This document shows, one piece after another, positions 44,601 to 60,249 of a stretch of 64,000 bases of DNA (the first letter of the stretch is position 1; the number at the start of each line of letters is the position of its first letter). Below the pieces are notes generated by a model, which saw only the letters and a program-made list of their open reading frames with translations, searched no databases and was not told where the DNA came from. The position numbers and the translations under genes are program-made. The DNA comes from Paraspadella gotoi (taxonomy: Eukaryota; Chaetognatha). The DNA lies in assembly GCA_051294375.1 (NCBI GenBank), contig CM119266.1:15493405-15557404 (forward strand), given 5' to 3'.

Positions 44601-44612
44601 GCGGCGCAACAC
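44384..44612 (+). mobile_element. hairpin-ended GTTGCGCC element, most complete copy
   Basis: Begins agttgcgccgacgggtact, followed by aagtcacttttcggtcggtc and attggttgctcattt, and ends aaagtgactgcggcgcaac. The end is an inverted match of the start (gttgcgcc... with agtcacttt). At about 230 bases, with terminal inverted repeats and no coding, it resembles a MITE. Target-site duplications could not be defined. Confidence 0.5.
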
Positions 44613-44819
44613 ATTGGATGGACCGATTTGTTTTTTTAGTCGATCTGCTTATCACAGACTCCCGATCTTAACTCACTTTTTATAACTCACGTTTTTGGTT
44701 CCGTCGGTCCGCCCCTCAAATATTGTCGGGCACCATCACTATATCGATGTCAGAAACGATGAATTATGATAATTATGCAAAAAAATGATGTCCGTCGGTA
44801 TCGTCCGTCTGTGCCTGTC

Positions 44820-45800
44820 GTCCGTCCGTCCATCCTTGAGCAAAAAACAGCCAATTACTGGTGATGGATGGATGGATTAAATGATAATTTGTGAGTGGAT
44901 AGGATTAAGTGTGTGAATTTGAGCTGGATATTAGTTCGGATGGAATCGTCCGAGTGGGAATATGAGTTAAATGGAAAAACAAAAAAAATATATTCACTAT
45001 TGGAACAGCCTAATTGCGCCATTGAGTGGATGGGCTGATTTGACCTGGAATTTTGTATGTTGGTTAGGAAGTTGTGTGATTGAACGAAGGAATTCAAGTT
45101 TTATCGATGAATAGTTTGAATGTGATATATGAGTTAAATTGGAAAAAAACTAAAAAACGTGTTTTAACTAATTTGATTATTGCTTCTTTTCCCTTTTATA
45201 TAGAATGTATACTGCAGGTGTATATATAATCATAATAATAATTCAGTTAATACAATAGTAAATGTAACTCAATTAATTAATTAATGTGTCCATCATCCTC
45301 CTCAGGTCCGTCCCATTCTTAGCAAAAAGCTCATCAAAACTCGTGATGGCTGTTGGATTGGATTAGTAATATTTGGTGTGGTGTAGGATAAGTTGTGTGA
45401 TAAGGCTGGATATATCATATAAATTTCTGATTGGAATCGTGTGAGTGCAAAGTTGAATATTTTATAATGGAAAAAACATAAGTCTGTAATTTTACATAAA
45501 TCTTTTACTTATTTTAAACCGAAATTGTGATAGATTTAGAGTGAAAGTTTTGTGTGTGGGTAGGAAAACGTAATGACGATAGGGCCTTGAGTATTAAGCT
45601 TCAGTGGAGAAACGTAACAGTGGATAATATAGTTTAATAAGTATCAAAAATATGAGTACATTACTTGAATTTTTTATTTATTATAACCTCATGATAGATT
45701 GAATGATTGACTAATTTTGTTGAGTCTCTAGTAGGAAAGTGATGTGTGAAGCTAGATATAAAGTTTTTGACGAATGCAAGTTTGAAAAATTATTGCAATT
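44820..45800 (+). repeat. degenerate tandem repeats
   Basis: About five decayed units of 110-140 bases start near 44,862, 45,022, 45,343, 45,527 and 45,693. They share gtgatggatggattgaat-like starts, a gtgtgtgaat-like middle and agttaaatggaaaaa-like ends. A larger period of about 480 bases is suggested by ccgtccatccttgagcaaa (44,828) and cgtcccattcttagcaaa (45,308). Confidence 0.45.
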
Positions 45801-47459
45801 GAAATTAATATGATGCATTTAAAATAAATCTGATAAAGCGTAAGGATCCTGTCGCTATTGCATAAAAAGCAGAGAGAGAGAGAGAGAGAGTAAGAGAGAG
45901 TGAGAGAGAGAGAAGAGTGAGAGAGGATAGAGTGAGATGGAGGAACGATAAATATAAAAGAATCTTAAAAAGACTCAGATCGTAGCATCGTAGTCCACTA
46001 TCAATTAGAAGATTAATTATGTAAAAAAGTCCGGGAAACGAATGAATCACTGCGATAAACGAATTGTTGATGTACTGTAATATTGATTGAGGTAATACTA
46101 ATTGATTGATGTAATAGTAATTTTATTACTGATAGGATGATTAATGGAATTGATGATAATCTGATTGTCGGCGATAGTCATCATCATGAAAATTTGTATG
46201 CAGTGCGTGATGCACGATGCATTCACTGCGTGATTGATTTGTCATTCATGAATTGTCGATGATTCATTATTGTATTGTATATTGCACTGATGCTATAAGT
46301 CAATAAAACAAACAAATGGCCGTGATGAGTGAAGAGAGAGAGAGGAGAGATAGAAAATGAAGAGAGTAGAGAGAGAAGAGAAAGTAGAGAGAGGAAGAAG
46401 AGAAGATCCAATCAAGAAAACGTCGGATGAGAATATGGGATTTTGATGAAAATAGCGACGGAAATAAAGGTGGCAATATATAAAATTAGATTTTTAGAAA
46501 GGAAAAAAATCATCGAATTTTTCAAAAAAACAACGATCATGCGCAAAGATCGGACAGATAGGGACGACACACACAGAGAGATGTCAGAGAAGCAGAGAGA
46601 GAAGAGAGAAAAAGAGTAGAGAGAGAGAGAGCAGGCCGTCTGCATGAGAATAAAGGAAAGAGAAAGAGCGATATAATTAATATTAAGGTAAGAGAGAGGA
46701 GTTGAGAGAAAGCTCTAGCAGCCCCTTTTACTCGTTAAAGAATCAGCAGTAACTTATGGCGCCGCACGTTAGCAATGAGCCTATTGCTCTTATCCTCAAG
46801 AGTAGACCAGGTTCGCGCCTTTCCGCGCCATCCGTTTTTTACATTAGTGTTAACTCCAACATTTATTCTAAAATTTTTGTAAAAAAAAAGAAGGATTGAG
46901 AGAGAGAGATGTAGAGAGAGAGATGAGAAAGAAGTTCTGGACAGTACCTGCAGAGCGCGGAACTCGTTTTTATGAAGAAGCAGTGACGAGAAAGAGAGAA
47001 TGAGTAGAAGAGCGACATATAATATAAAACGTTTTTGTTTTGTAAATAAACATAAACAAATGCCTAATATTGATATGAAACTGATGAAAACTTTATATAT
47101 AGATCTTGAGATTAGAAGCCATTTATGAATAATTCAACTCCCTATGATTATCACACTTTCAGAAGCCATGACTTGCAAAAAAGCGAGACCGAGAAGCTGA
47201 AAGCCGAAAAAAAAATCTAGACAGGTAACGGGCTTTTCTTGCTCCCGCCTAGGCTCGATATAGAGATATTTGTTTGTTGATAAAGGTAACAAAACGATTT
47301 AATTATAACTGTCCTGACTTCAATTTAAGTGTACATCGAGTGATGACAAAGCTGATATAAATTAATAATAATCTATTGAATTATATTTAATCTATTAATT
47401 AATTTAATTAATTATATTAATCATTTAATTTAATTATAATTATCCGTAGCAGATCCGAC
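45801..47459. other. AT-rich block with GA-rich patches
   Basis: GA-rich at 45,872-45,935, 46,330-46,400 and 46,570-46,700. A small inverted repeat (gcagtg...cactgc) lies at 46,199-46,232. Nothing coding. Confidence 0.5.
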
Positions 47460-48350
47460 ATTGTTTGCTCAAACTTGTTAAATTCAAGATTACTGGATTA
47501 GTCGGTAATATATTTTTTTGGTGATGAGATAATTGATTATCTCCCGTATTCAATATGAATTTTAAAAAAATATTTGGTAACATCAGTATATATTCGGCTT
47601 ATGTTTGTTCCTCCCAAAAAAAAGATTGACGGCGTTGAGCTTTTGAATCGATTACTGCGCAGTCGCGCCACCTGGCGCAAACCGAGTGCACGCCGACGCT
47701 GCCGGCGCCTAACCGACACCAGCCGACGTCGGCTTTCGATTCAGATTAGGGTCGCGACCTCGCCAGTCACTCAAACGCCCCACTGCCGTAGAGAAGACCG
47801 CTCCGTCAAAAGCATTAAGAGCCGACAAGCCGTTGTTGGATGTCAGGGAGACCGGAAAAGAAAAATATGACGAGGAAACCTCAGATTTGATATATATTTT
47901 GTTTAAAACTTTCTTTATAAACTTAGTTTTGAAACTAACTTCATTATATTGCGTTTCTTTTATACGATTAAAAAAGAGACAGCTCGCTAAAAAAAATGGT
48001 TTAGTCTCCTGTCCCGAAATACGGACGAAAAAGATCGAAGGCAATCCCTACCCGAATTTCCGGGACGATGTTCCGTCGAGTCCCACATCGCTCTACTGCC
48101 TCTTCCTGCCTCTTCCTACAACGTGGCATTCGCCGATGAATCGAAGGAACGCGGATTTCGGGGTATCAAGCTCGCCTACGGAAGGGTCTCCCCCAACGTT
48201 TCCTCCCCATCGCCTCAATCGCCCTTCTCGAGTATTAGAGTAGACCGTAGACGCAGTGGACGGGTATGAGGGGATTGTGTGGGGCGGGCCGAAAGGGTGC
48301 TAGCCGCGGGGTGTGCACTGGGTAAAATTGGGGAATTATAATGAGAAATA
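47460..48350 (+). repeat. error-rich copy of the 5' region of the Ig-like gene
   Basis: Repeats about 49,035-49,870 in the same orientation with many indels, including the upstream CpG-rich part (cgccacctggcgcaaac, cgacaccagccgacgtcgg) and exon 1. After 48,350 the two diverge. Confidence 0.85.
48068..48235 (+). pseudogene. broken copy of Ig-like gene exon 1
   Basis: Aligns to 49,618-49,773, but the ATG context and the reading frame are disrupted by small insertions. Likely an assembly artefact of the same kind as the broken cadherin exons. Confidence 0.75.
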
Positions 48351-49034
48351 GGGGGGATGTTGGACGACTCGCTCGGGAGAGGTGGAGGTCGCGAGTGAGG
48401 TACAGGCGGTCGGAGGCGGCGGGGTGGGAGGCCGATAGAGGGGTCGGCGTGCCGCAGGGACGCGTGCCATTCGTGGAAGGTCAATGTTCCATACCGAGAG
48501 GTGTGATCAAACCCGGTAAGTGTAGGGTTGGTGTTTGTTGTGGTGTTGGGTTGGTTCTTATCTATGACTTAATTGGTTATTTATTATATGTGTGTGGGTT
48601 TTGTGCCTGTTTGGGTGCTTTTTTTTAGTATAGAAATAAATTTATTAATAAAAATTATATCAAAAGCAAAGGTGATGTGACATATGGATAAAGAAGGGTG
48701 CGGGTGTGCAGGGGAGGGACGGTGCTATGGGGTCAATTATCGGCCGGGGTGGTATAAGGAGGGTGTGATGGGAAGAAGAGGCCTTTAAAAAAGGATGAAA
48801 GAAAGCCAAAAGAAGAGAAGAAAGGCATAAAGAAAACCGGTCGCCGGAAGAGACTGTCCAAGGAGAGACTAGGGCCGGTGGGGAGGGAGGGCGGAAATAA
48901 GACGAGAAAGAGAGCTAGAGAGAGAAGTAGAGGGAGGAGAGAGAACTGTAGGGGATGGTATGTGTACGGGGAAAGGCAGCTGGAGGAAAGTGACTGCGGC
49001 GCAACACATTGGATGGACCGATCTTGTTTTTTTA
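48351..49034. other. G-rich spacer ending in a repeat-element fragment
   Basis: G- and GT-rich, unlike its surroundings. At 48,985-49,020 it carries the end of the hairpin element (aaagtgactgcggcgcaaca), directly fused to the start of the second copy of the Ig-gene 5' region. This looks like a chimeric join. Confidence 0.5.
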
Positions 49035-49617
49035 AATTCAAGATTACTGATTAGTCGGTAATATTTTTTTTGTGATGATGATTAATTGATTATATCTCCT
49101 CGTATTCAATATTGAATTTTTAAAAAAATTATTTGTAACATCAGTATATATTCGGCTTATTTTTGTTCCTACCCAAAAAAATGATTGACGCGTTGAGCTT
49201 CGAATCGATTACTTCGCCAGTCGCGCCACCTGGCGCAAACCGATGCAGCCGACGCTGCCGGCGCCTAACCGACACCAGCCGACGTCGGCTTTCGATTCAG
49301 ATTAGGGTCGCGACCTCGCCAGTCACTCAACGCCCACTGCCGTAGAGAAGACCGCTCCGTCAAAAGCATTAAGAGCCGACGCAGCCGTTGTTGGATGTCA
49401 GGGAGACCGGAAAGAAGAAATTATACGAGGAAACTCAGATTTTGATATAATTTTTGTTTCAAACTTTCTTTATAAACTTTGTTTTGAACTAATTCATTAT
49501 ATTGCGTTTCTTTTACGATTAAAAAGAGACAGCTCGCTAAAAAAATGGTTTAGATCTCCTGGTCCCGAATACCGGACGAAAAAGATCGAAGGAAATTCTC
49601 TACCGAATTTCCGGACG

Positions 49618-51988
<2,371 letters not shown>

Positions 51989-52231
51989 AGGAAGTGGCAA
52001 TAGCAGCGAACGACGCCGGTCGCGCTCAGATCTTTTTGGGATGTTTTGCACTGATTTGTGGGTTTTAATACGCAGAAATACGAGAAATACGCAGAGAAAT
52101 CCTTTGAACGTAGATTCAAATAGCAAGATTTCTGTGAAAAAATAGTGCTTTGTTTATTAAATATTCATAAAATTTAGAATATTGTTCCAGGGCATGCCCC
52201 TTTAGTTTCTTTTTATGCCACTACATACTTA

Positions 52232-52296
<65 letters not shown>

Positions 52297-52859
52297 CTTC
52301 GCGCCGCATAATCACCCGAAGGTCATTCGCTGCGAATTCCGACGCCTTTTAAGAAAAGCGATTCATTATTTAAACCATTTGAAAAAGGTTGCGACGTGAG
52401 AGGCTTTTCTCGGTTCCTCATTTTTTATCTTTTTCTTTTTCTATTTTTTTTTGGCTTCTATCTTCACTTCGACTTCAATCTTTCCTCTTCAACTTCTTTG
52501 ACTTCTCAACCAACTTCTTTTCCTTTTTCTTTTTCTTCTCCACGCCTCCCGATTTTCCGTCGCCCATATCGTCTCTCGACTTCGAACCTTTCTCAAGAGT
52601 CTCCGCCACGGTTCTCCTTACCTTACCTTTTTCGATTTCCCGTCTCGACTCTACCTCGATTCCACCCGAAACGCCTCGCCCTCTTCTCAACCTACCAGTG
52701 GCGTCTCCATTGCGAGTGAATGGGTGATTAAGACTCCGGCTTCGAATTGAGGCGCAGTTGGATCGTCGTCTTCGTCGTCGTCTGCGCCCTGGTGTCGCCT
52801 GGCTTTTAGCCGAAACCAATAAACAGCCTATTGAGTCTCGCCTGAGAGAGAGAGAGGGA

Positions 52860-52907
<48 letters not shown>

Positions 52908-53276
52908 GAGAAGAGGAGATTGAGAGTTTGGAAAAGTGGATTGGGAAAGCAGAGGGACGCTTAAAGAAGACTTTTTATATCTAAGCCCTTTAAAAAAGCT
53001 AGTAACTTAGTTTATAGTGCAAAAAAGTGATGTATTTTCCTATTGGTGATTTTTTTTTTAAATTTCTAGTCTAATTTTGTTTTCGTTCCAAACCAATTGG
53101 TCGAAAGACAGCTTAGCGTTCAAATCGCTACATTGCGTGCTCGCTCACAGTCTGCGCACGCGCGCAGCAAACGGCACACGATGGCACGCAGAAGCGCGTT
53201 CTGAAGGACGAACGTTTAGCGTCTTTCATCGCCATCTCGGCGACTCTTTTGTTGCTATATACTTAAGGGTGTATAC

Positions 53277-53389
<113 letters not shown>

Positions 53390-54533
53390 ATATTTAAAGA
53401 CAATCTCTTGAGACACGAAGCTATCGAAATAGCGAAATTCGATGCTTAAAATTGTAAGCTTTCCCGTTCATTTCTTTAGTAAAAAAGTGGTTTCAAAATT
53501 CTTCAAAAGGGAATTTTTGACATCAAAATAATTATCAAATGTCATAAAACGAATAGGACCAGCTCTTCAGACACAATGCTTTCGTAATCGCGCGTTTTTA
53601 AATCTGTTTTAGACCAAAATTTCTCACAATCGTGTTTTCAAATTGGGTAGTTAGATTCGATCGGAATTCTCTATTCGAAAAATGTTGAATTATTAAAATA
53701 TATTTTAAAAGCCGAGATTGACGCCTAACTCGGTGATTATATGTAGAGCGTCCAAAAAAAACTAGCTGAGGCGGCGTATCTTCGGGGCATTCAGCCCTCG
53801 GTCGCTTGCCAATTTTCGAATCATCTCTAAACACTCAATTTGCAAGCCCCAACTTGACCCAAATCGCATTTAGTCTTTTCTGTTTAAATCTGCCGTCACC
53901 CTCGTCAAATGTTGTCGCTCGGTTTGCCTCCACACGACGAAAGCGCCAAAAGCGTAAACATCAAAAGAACAATTATTTTGATAATAAAGGAATACAAAAA
54001 GAGAAAGAAAAAAGATACCGAGTTTCTGTATTTAAAGAGTGAAACGCTTAAAAGATTAACACTAAAACAATTAGTGAATAATAACTAATAAAACATGTTG
54101 AATTAGATAGTGAAATTTTTTTTCTTAATGACAATTTATAAAATTACTTTTTTTCAACTCCAAAATAAATGATAATAATAATAATAAATAAAAAAAAATT
54201 AAATAAAAACTAAAATTTAGAAAAACTGGAAGAAAGTCCTTGTAGATTATTTTAGCATCTATTTTGTTTACATTTTCATTCAAACTTGGGTAAATCTTCA
54301 GCCATCCCAACTGCCTTCACAGTCCCTCCATTTCGGTCTTGATCCCCAGTCTTTTTTTCACTCTCCCATCTCCTCTGATTCAAGATGCCTTCCCACATTC
54401 ATGCCACTTTGAATGCGTTTCTTGAAATTCGCCACCGACGCTTATGATTGCAATGACCTCACCACCATCTCAGAGATCGCGAGATCAAAACTTTTTAGAG
54501 AGAGAGAGAGAGAGAGAGAAAGAGACAGAGAGA

Positions 54534-54571
<38 letters not shown>

Positions 54572-54754
54572 ATTTTGAGTAACCTCTCACAGCCATTTTT
54601 TCTCTGAGATTTCCTATCTTTTTCTATCTCGATTTCTTTTTCCCCTTTTCACATTTTGGCCATTCATTCAATCTTTCTATCTCCCTTAAAAGTTCACAGT
54701 CAGACTGATTTTTATCTCGGAAGTAATAGGAAATAATGTAATTGCCGAAAATGA

Positions 54755-54856
<102 letters not shown>

Positions 54857-56036
54857 TTCTATTCAGCGAAGTTGGAAGTTGAATGCCCCCTAAATCACGT
54901 ATTTTTATGACGAGATGTCAAGAGGTGACCCTGGGATGTGACGCTGACGATTTGTGACTTCGTCGACATCCACGCCGACGCGAGTCGACAGCGTCGACCT
55001 TGAATTTCAGTGATCTTCGTCACTGAGAACAGCGGATTGTACTGTACATTGTGTACAATCTGAAAATTTTTCAATAACTGTAGATAAAATCTTCTGGGTT
55101 TTGGCTATTATCAATTTACTTTTGAGCCAAAACTAATCTTTTTCATCTGCATTTGATCTTTGTATAGAAACAAAACGAAGGAATTCTCTTCATCTTTGAC
55201 CACCGCGGCCGCGTTCAGTCAAACCCAACGGCTTTCCAATCCTTTTAGTCGACTTCTCAGGCTCTCACTCTGAGTTTATCTCAAAAAAACCTCGCCGTTG
55301 GCTCCTCTCGCTTTCCTCTCTCTATCCCGTCTGGCGTTTTTTCTTCTTCTCTCTTCTATCTCTCTTCTATCTCTCTCTTTCCTGTCTTTCTTTCTATCTC
55401 TTCTCTATCTTATCCCCTCTCCTCGACTCATCGATTTTTCGCGTCGCGTTTCTCTGCTCTACTTTCGCAATTTCCTGCGCCCCTGGGTGCCGATGGTGGC
55501 GCGAGTGTCGGTGGCGCGAGGGAGACGATGACCCACGCTGGTAGACCAACCTCGATCCCAGTTCTACGTTCACAGTAACTACTACCGTGTTACTGGCCTA
55601 CTGTTCTCCTTTTTTTTTCTTGCGAGCCGAACATGGGAGCGGCGGCGTGGATGGCGCCGGTGGCGGCGGCGAGGCAGAGAAAAGCGGCGCCGGTGGCGAA
55701 GGTGATTGATGGCGCCGGCATCCGTGCGACGACGGCGCTAATCCCCTCAGGACGGCGACGATGGCGACGGCGACGACGATAACATCGACGACGACAACTA
55801 GAACAGCAGGGGATTCGCTGTTGGAGACGAAAAAGATGGAAAAGCTTCTCCCTCCCCAGTTGCGTCCTCGGTCGTCAATAACAACTACAACAATAACGAC
55901 CAATCAGCAAAGAAGAAAGCCAATCGGAATCAACTCAAGGTCGAAGCTCTCTTCTCTTTTTTGCGTTCGCCCGATTAGGGAAGGAAGAACGAGCGTTCAA
56001 GAAAAATAACGTCTTTTTTCAGTTCTGGGCACGGTC

Positions 56037-56161
<125 letters not shown>

Positions 56162-56390
56162 TTTTCCCCGCTCTTTTTCCAACACCTCGGAATTATCTCA
56201 GTATCCGCTTTCAATATCCGATGACATTAAATTAATTATTCGATATCTCTCGCGCGCCGTCGGCGGTCGGAATGGATCGTCTCTCTATCTCTCTATCTCG
56301 TTTGTGCGGAAATGACTCGCTCTCGCGTCGACGATGTCCCCGTGAACTAAAGTCCAGTTTAGCTTTAGGCTTTAGGGTATCCGAAGTTGG

Positions 56391-56509
56391 TTGGTTTATT
56401 TATTTTTCATTTATTTTACATTTATTTTTCATTATTTTTCATTTATTTTTTATTTATTTTTAATTTATTTTCTTATTTTTATTTATTTAGTTTTTTTTAT
56501 TTATTTAAT

Positions 56510-56600
<91 letters not shown>

Positions 56601-56657
56601 TTTTTTCTTTTTTTTATTTATTTCTTATTCACTTTTTATTCATTTTTTATTTAATTT

Positions 56658-56696
<39 letters not shown>

Positions 56697-56735
56697 TTTT
56701 TTTATTTATTTATTTATTTATTTATTTATTATTTT
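56391..56735 (+). repeat. (ATTT)n tract
   Basis: Imperfect ATTT repeat, most regular at 56,510-56,600 and 56,655-56,730. Confidence 0.95.
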
Positions 56736-56950
56736 GGTTTTTATAATTTTTTGTTTGTTTATGTCTTCCCGCATCGTCAGTACTTCGTCCTCTGCCTCGC
56801 TCTGCGATCTCGTTCCGATCCACCGCCTCGTTTGACGTAAGATTCACTCCGTGATTCGACCGGTCATTCGCCCCACGTCACCTCAGCGGCCTTCGCATTC
56901 ATCGCCTTTGACGACGCCGCCGCCTCTGCTTCAGACTGACTCCGCCCCAT

Positions 56951-57345
56951 AGAGGCTCGAATTATAAGCACCACCCTGCAAAATTCCTTCACTCCTCATT
57001 CGCCCTGCCAATCAAGTATATCACAGAGGCTCGAATTATAAGCACTACCTGCAAAAATTCCCTAACTCCTCATTCGCCCTGCCAATTCAAGTATACACAG
57101 AGGCTCGAATTATAAGCACCACCCTGCAAAATTCCCTAACTCCTCATTCGCCCTGCCAATCAAGTATACACAGAGGCTCGAATTATAAGCACCACCCTGC
57201 AAAATTCCCTAACTCCTCATTCGCCCTGCCAATCAAGTATATATACACAGAGGCTCGAATTATAAGCACCACCCTGCAAAATTCCCTAACTCCTCATTCG
57301 CCCTGCCAATCAAGTATACACAGAGGCTCGAATTATAAGCTCCGC
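56951..57345 (+). repeat. 73-bp minisatellite, five units plus a partial
   Basis: Units start agaggctcgaattataagc and continue caccctgcaaaattcccta, then tcattcgccctgcca. Unit length varies from 73 to 77 because of tatata insertions before the joint. The last unit is replaced by a (CCGCCT)n-like tract (57,345-57,420). Confidence 0.95.
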
Positions 57346-57568
57346 CGCCAAACCCCACCAACCCCACCAACCCCGCCGCCTCCGCCGCCTCCGCCGCCTC
57401 CGCCGCCTCCGTCGCCACGCCCCGTAATCGTCCTGATTCTAAGGGGCAAATCATCGCGCGAGACTCGTCGCCCGCACGAACGCGTTTCGCGCGCACGGAC
57501 GCTTTTGCACGCACGAGTGACGCGCTTTCTTTTTTTTTCGTCGTCGAGTCGATTGTTGTATTTGAAAG

Positions 57569-57883
57569 GTCGAAGAGATCGAGGCTCAATTTGAGAAGAC
57601 GGGGTACGACGAAATTGGAAAGACGAAAGGCGAACTAGGAACGACGAAAGACGAAAAAACGAAGTACGAACTACGAAGGACGAACTACGAAAAACGAAGG
57701 ACGAAAGAAAAACGAACGACAGCCATCGTAAATATTTGTTTTCTCTGTGGAAAACAAGTCGACTGTCTACTAAATTGCAGGATGACTATTATCAGTGATT
57801 TATGTGCCGTCTACGACCCGGACGACATAGATGAGGAGGCTGATAACTATGATAACTATGATAACTATGAGGATGGATTTTGA
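57569..57883 (+). CDS. possible terminal exon, acidic tail with four clustered cysteines
   Basis: An open frame of 105 codons, without its own start codon near the beginning, runs from an acceptor-like tttgaaag (after a T-rich tract) to TGA at 57,881. It begins VEEIEAQFEK, is Lys/Glu/Thr-rich in the middle, has four cysteines in C-x2-C-x4-C-x3-C spacing (CFLCGKQVDCLLNC), and ends with a DNYDNYDNYEDGF acidic tail. A second acceptor-like word (ctactaaattgcag) sits at 57,780. No upstream exon was found. Repetitive acgaa words lower confidence, and chance cannot be excluded. Confidence 0.25.
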   Translation, partial: VEEIEAQFEKTGYDEIGKTKGELGTTKDEKTKYELRRTNYEKRRTKEKRTTAIVNICFLCGKQVDCLLNCRMTIISDLCAVYDPDDIDEEADNYDNYDNYEDGF

Positions 57884-58779
57884 AGAAGAGGAGGAGCAAA
57901 TTGCAGCTTCGTAAGGAGGCGGCTGTGAGGGGGGTAGGGGTCGGAATCGGAAGGAAGGAAAGGGCGCTGCTCGCCCACCGGGTTAATCGTCTATGAACCG
58001 ACTGGAGGGGATTAACTTAAATTGGTCACTCCTTTTTTTTCCCATGAACGATTAGGCTTTTTATGCTTTTTTTTCGTGAGTCGCAAAAAAATAATTAGAA
58101 GGATTTGAAAATTAATTATTTTTATTGATTTTATTGTTTTTAATTTTATTGTTGCTCTCTGCTTTAAAAACAAATAAACAATAAAAACAGAAAAGTCAGT
58201 TTTTAGGTTCGTTTAAGTAAAACGTGCGGGGGAGAAAACAAAAAAAAAGGCTTTAAATCCGTGATATAAAATTAAAGCGGACTTGAAATTAGGCCGCTGG
58301 ATGGATGGAAAGATGGGACAAAAAACGGAGTGAAAAGAGTTACAAAAAGGGTAGAAAGTTTTAAAGTCACCTCATTTTCGCTCGTGCGCTTTTTCTCCGC
58401 GAGTTTCCGTCGATTTCGTCTTCTTGTTGATGTTTGTTCTTTTTCTTTGTTTTACTTTATTATCCGCATTTCCCTTTTGTTTCTCTCGATTTTCTAACAG
58501 AGGATTAAAATGACGAGGATTCTTTTCACTCGTTTCATGTCAAGGACGTTGGCTTCGACGAATGATCGCGGACCGACCCCAAAGGGTTATTTTCCCCTCC
58601 GGGTGTCCGTCAGTGCGGGCAACTGTTAATTTCCCATCCGTTTACACCCGTGCTGTCACATTCTCGCCCGGTCGCGCTCACGTCATAACGACATCTTGCC
58701 TCTGCGCGTTCTCTCCTTCGCCTCGGCTGAGTGAACCTCATTGGTTGATGTTCGTCGACCCTTCATTCACTTAGAAAAA

Positions 58780-58841
<62 letters not shown>

Positions 58842-59636
58842 ATGATGGTTCATTGACATGCGTCGGTCACAATGATTGGCTAAACCGACGGCTGAAAAAA
58901 GCCGCGTCGTTATTGTTATTATTTTACAACGAAAAGACGAACGCCGAATGTGGGGAGATTTCGCGTGAGGCTTGAGCGTGGAATCTGCTTTCTTGGGTGC
59001 ATAGAAAAAGTAAATAATTAAAACTTTTGACATTATTAGTTTTATATCAAGTCAAGAATCAATTTAAATCCGTTCGTTCCAACGCCGATTTGACTATCGT
59101 GGTCGTCGACTTCGATGTCGTCGTCTTCGTCGTCGTCATCGTCTTTTATGCTGTCGTCTTCGTCCGATTTTTCTCGATTCTTTTCCGGGAAATGATATCG
59201 AGAGCCGATACGTCACCCGAGATCTGCGGTGGCGGCATGAAAGCGAATCAGATTTTCTAGTTATAATAATGATAATAATATTTTTAAAACTCTTCTCGCT
59301 TAGAAAAGTAACTGTCGAATAAAGTTATTTGACGATTGTTTAATTGAGGTAAAGTATAATTCATTTTTCGCGACACTTTCCATTTTTCCCTCGATTTCTT
59401 CCTTTTTTAATTCCCTATTTAATTCCACTTTTTTTCCCCTTTTCCCTATTTCTTCTTTCTCCATTATTTTCCTTTCTTTTTTTCCCTTATCCTCTCTCCC
59501 ACCTTCTTCCCCCAGGCCAGAATCGCAATCCCCGTAAACGACGTTACCATGACGACGACGCGTTGGAAGGAAATGCCTATTTTCTCCGCAGATCGCTGAG
59601 GATTTTGTCCGCGTATCTTCTTTCTATCATTTTCTT

Positions 59637-59690
59637 TCTTTCCTTTTTTCATTCTTTCTTTCTTTCTTTCTTTCTTTCTTTTTTTCTTTT

Positions 59691-59722
<32 letters not shown>

Positions 59723-59760
59723 TTTCTTTCTTTCTTTATTTCTTTATTTCTTTCCTTTTT

Positions 59761-59820
<60 letters not shown>

Positions 59821-59950
59821 TTTTACTTTTTTCTTTCTTTCTTTCTTTCTTTTTTTCTTTCTTTCTTTCTTTCTTTTTTTTCCCTCTTTCTTTCTCGCTT
59901 TCTTTCTTTTTTCATTCATTTTTTTCCTTCTTTTTTTCTTTCTTTTTCTC
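59637..59950 (+). repeat. (CTTT)n tract
   Basis: Long imperfect CTTT repeat of about 310 bases with T-run interruptions. Confidence 0.96.
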
Positions 59951-60162
59951 ACTCATTATCTTTGATATACTCCTTTGCTGAATTTTTTACCTTCTCTTTC
60001 CCAAAGGCACAAATGCCGAATTTTCGTGGTGAGAGACTCCGACATTTTCCGGTCTTCTAGGTTCACCTGAACCTTTGGACCGTGAATTGCCAATACTTTG
60101 GGTACGACCGTTACGTCACCCGACAGATTTAAATCAACAAACTTTTTTATGCTTTCTTTTCT

Positions 60163-60185
60163 CTCTCTCTTTCTCTCTTTCTCTC

Positions 60186-60245
<60 letters not shown>
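60163..60245 (+). repeat. (CT)n microsatellite
   Basis: CT run with TTTCT interruptions at its start. Confidence 0.95.

Positions 60246-60249
<4 letters not shown>

Noticed and set aside
52475-52819. Minus-strand 114-codon basic frame
   Set aside because: Built mainly from Arg/Lys-rich low-complexity sequence over a (TCG)n-like and T/C-rich tract, with no homologue recognised.
56951-57345. Regular repeats that could suggest a CRISPR array
   Set aside because: The units are contiguous and wholly similar, without distinct spacers, in a eukaryotic genome. It is a minisatellite.
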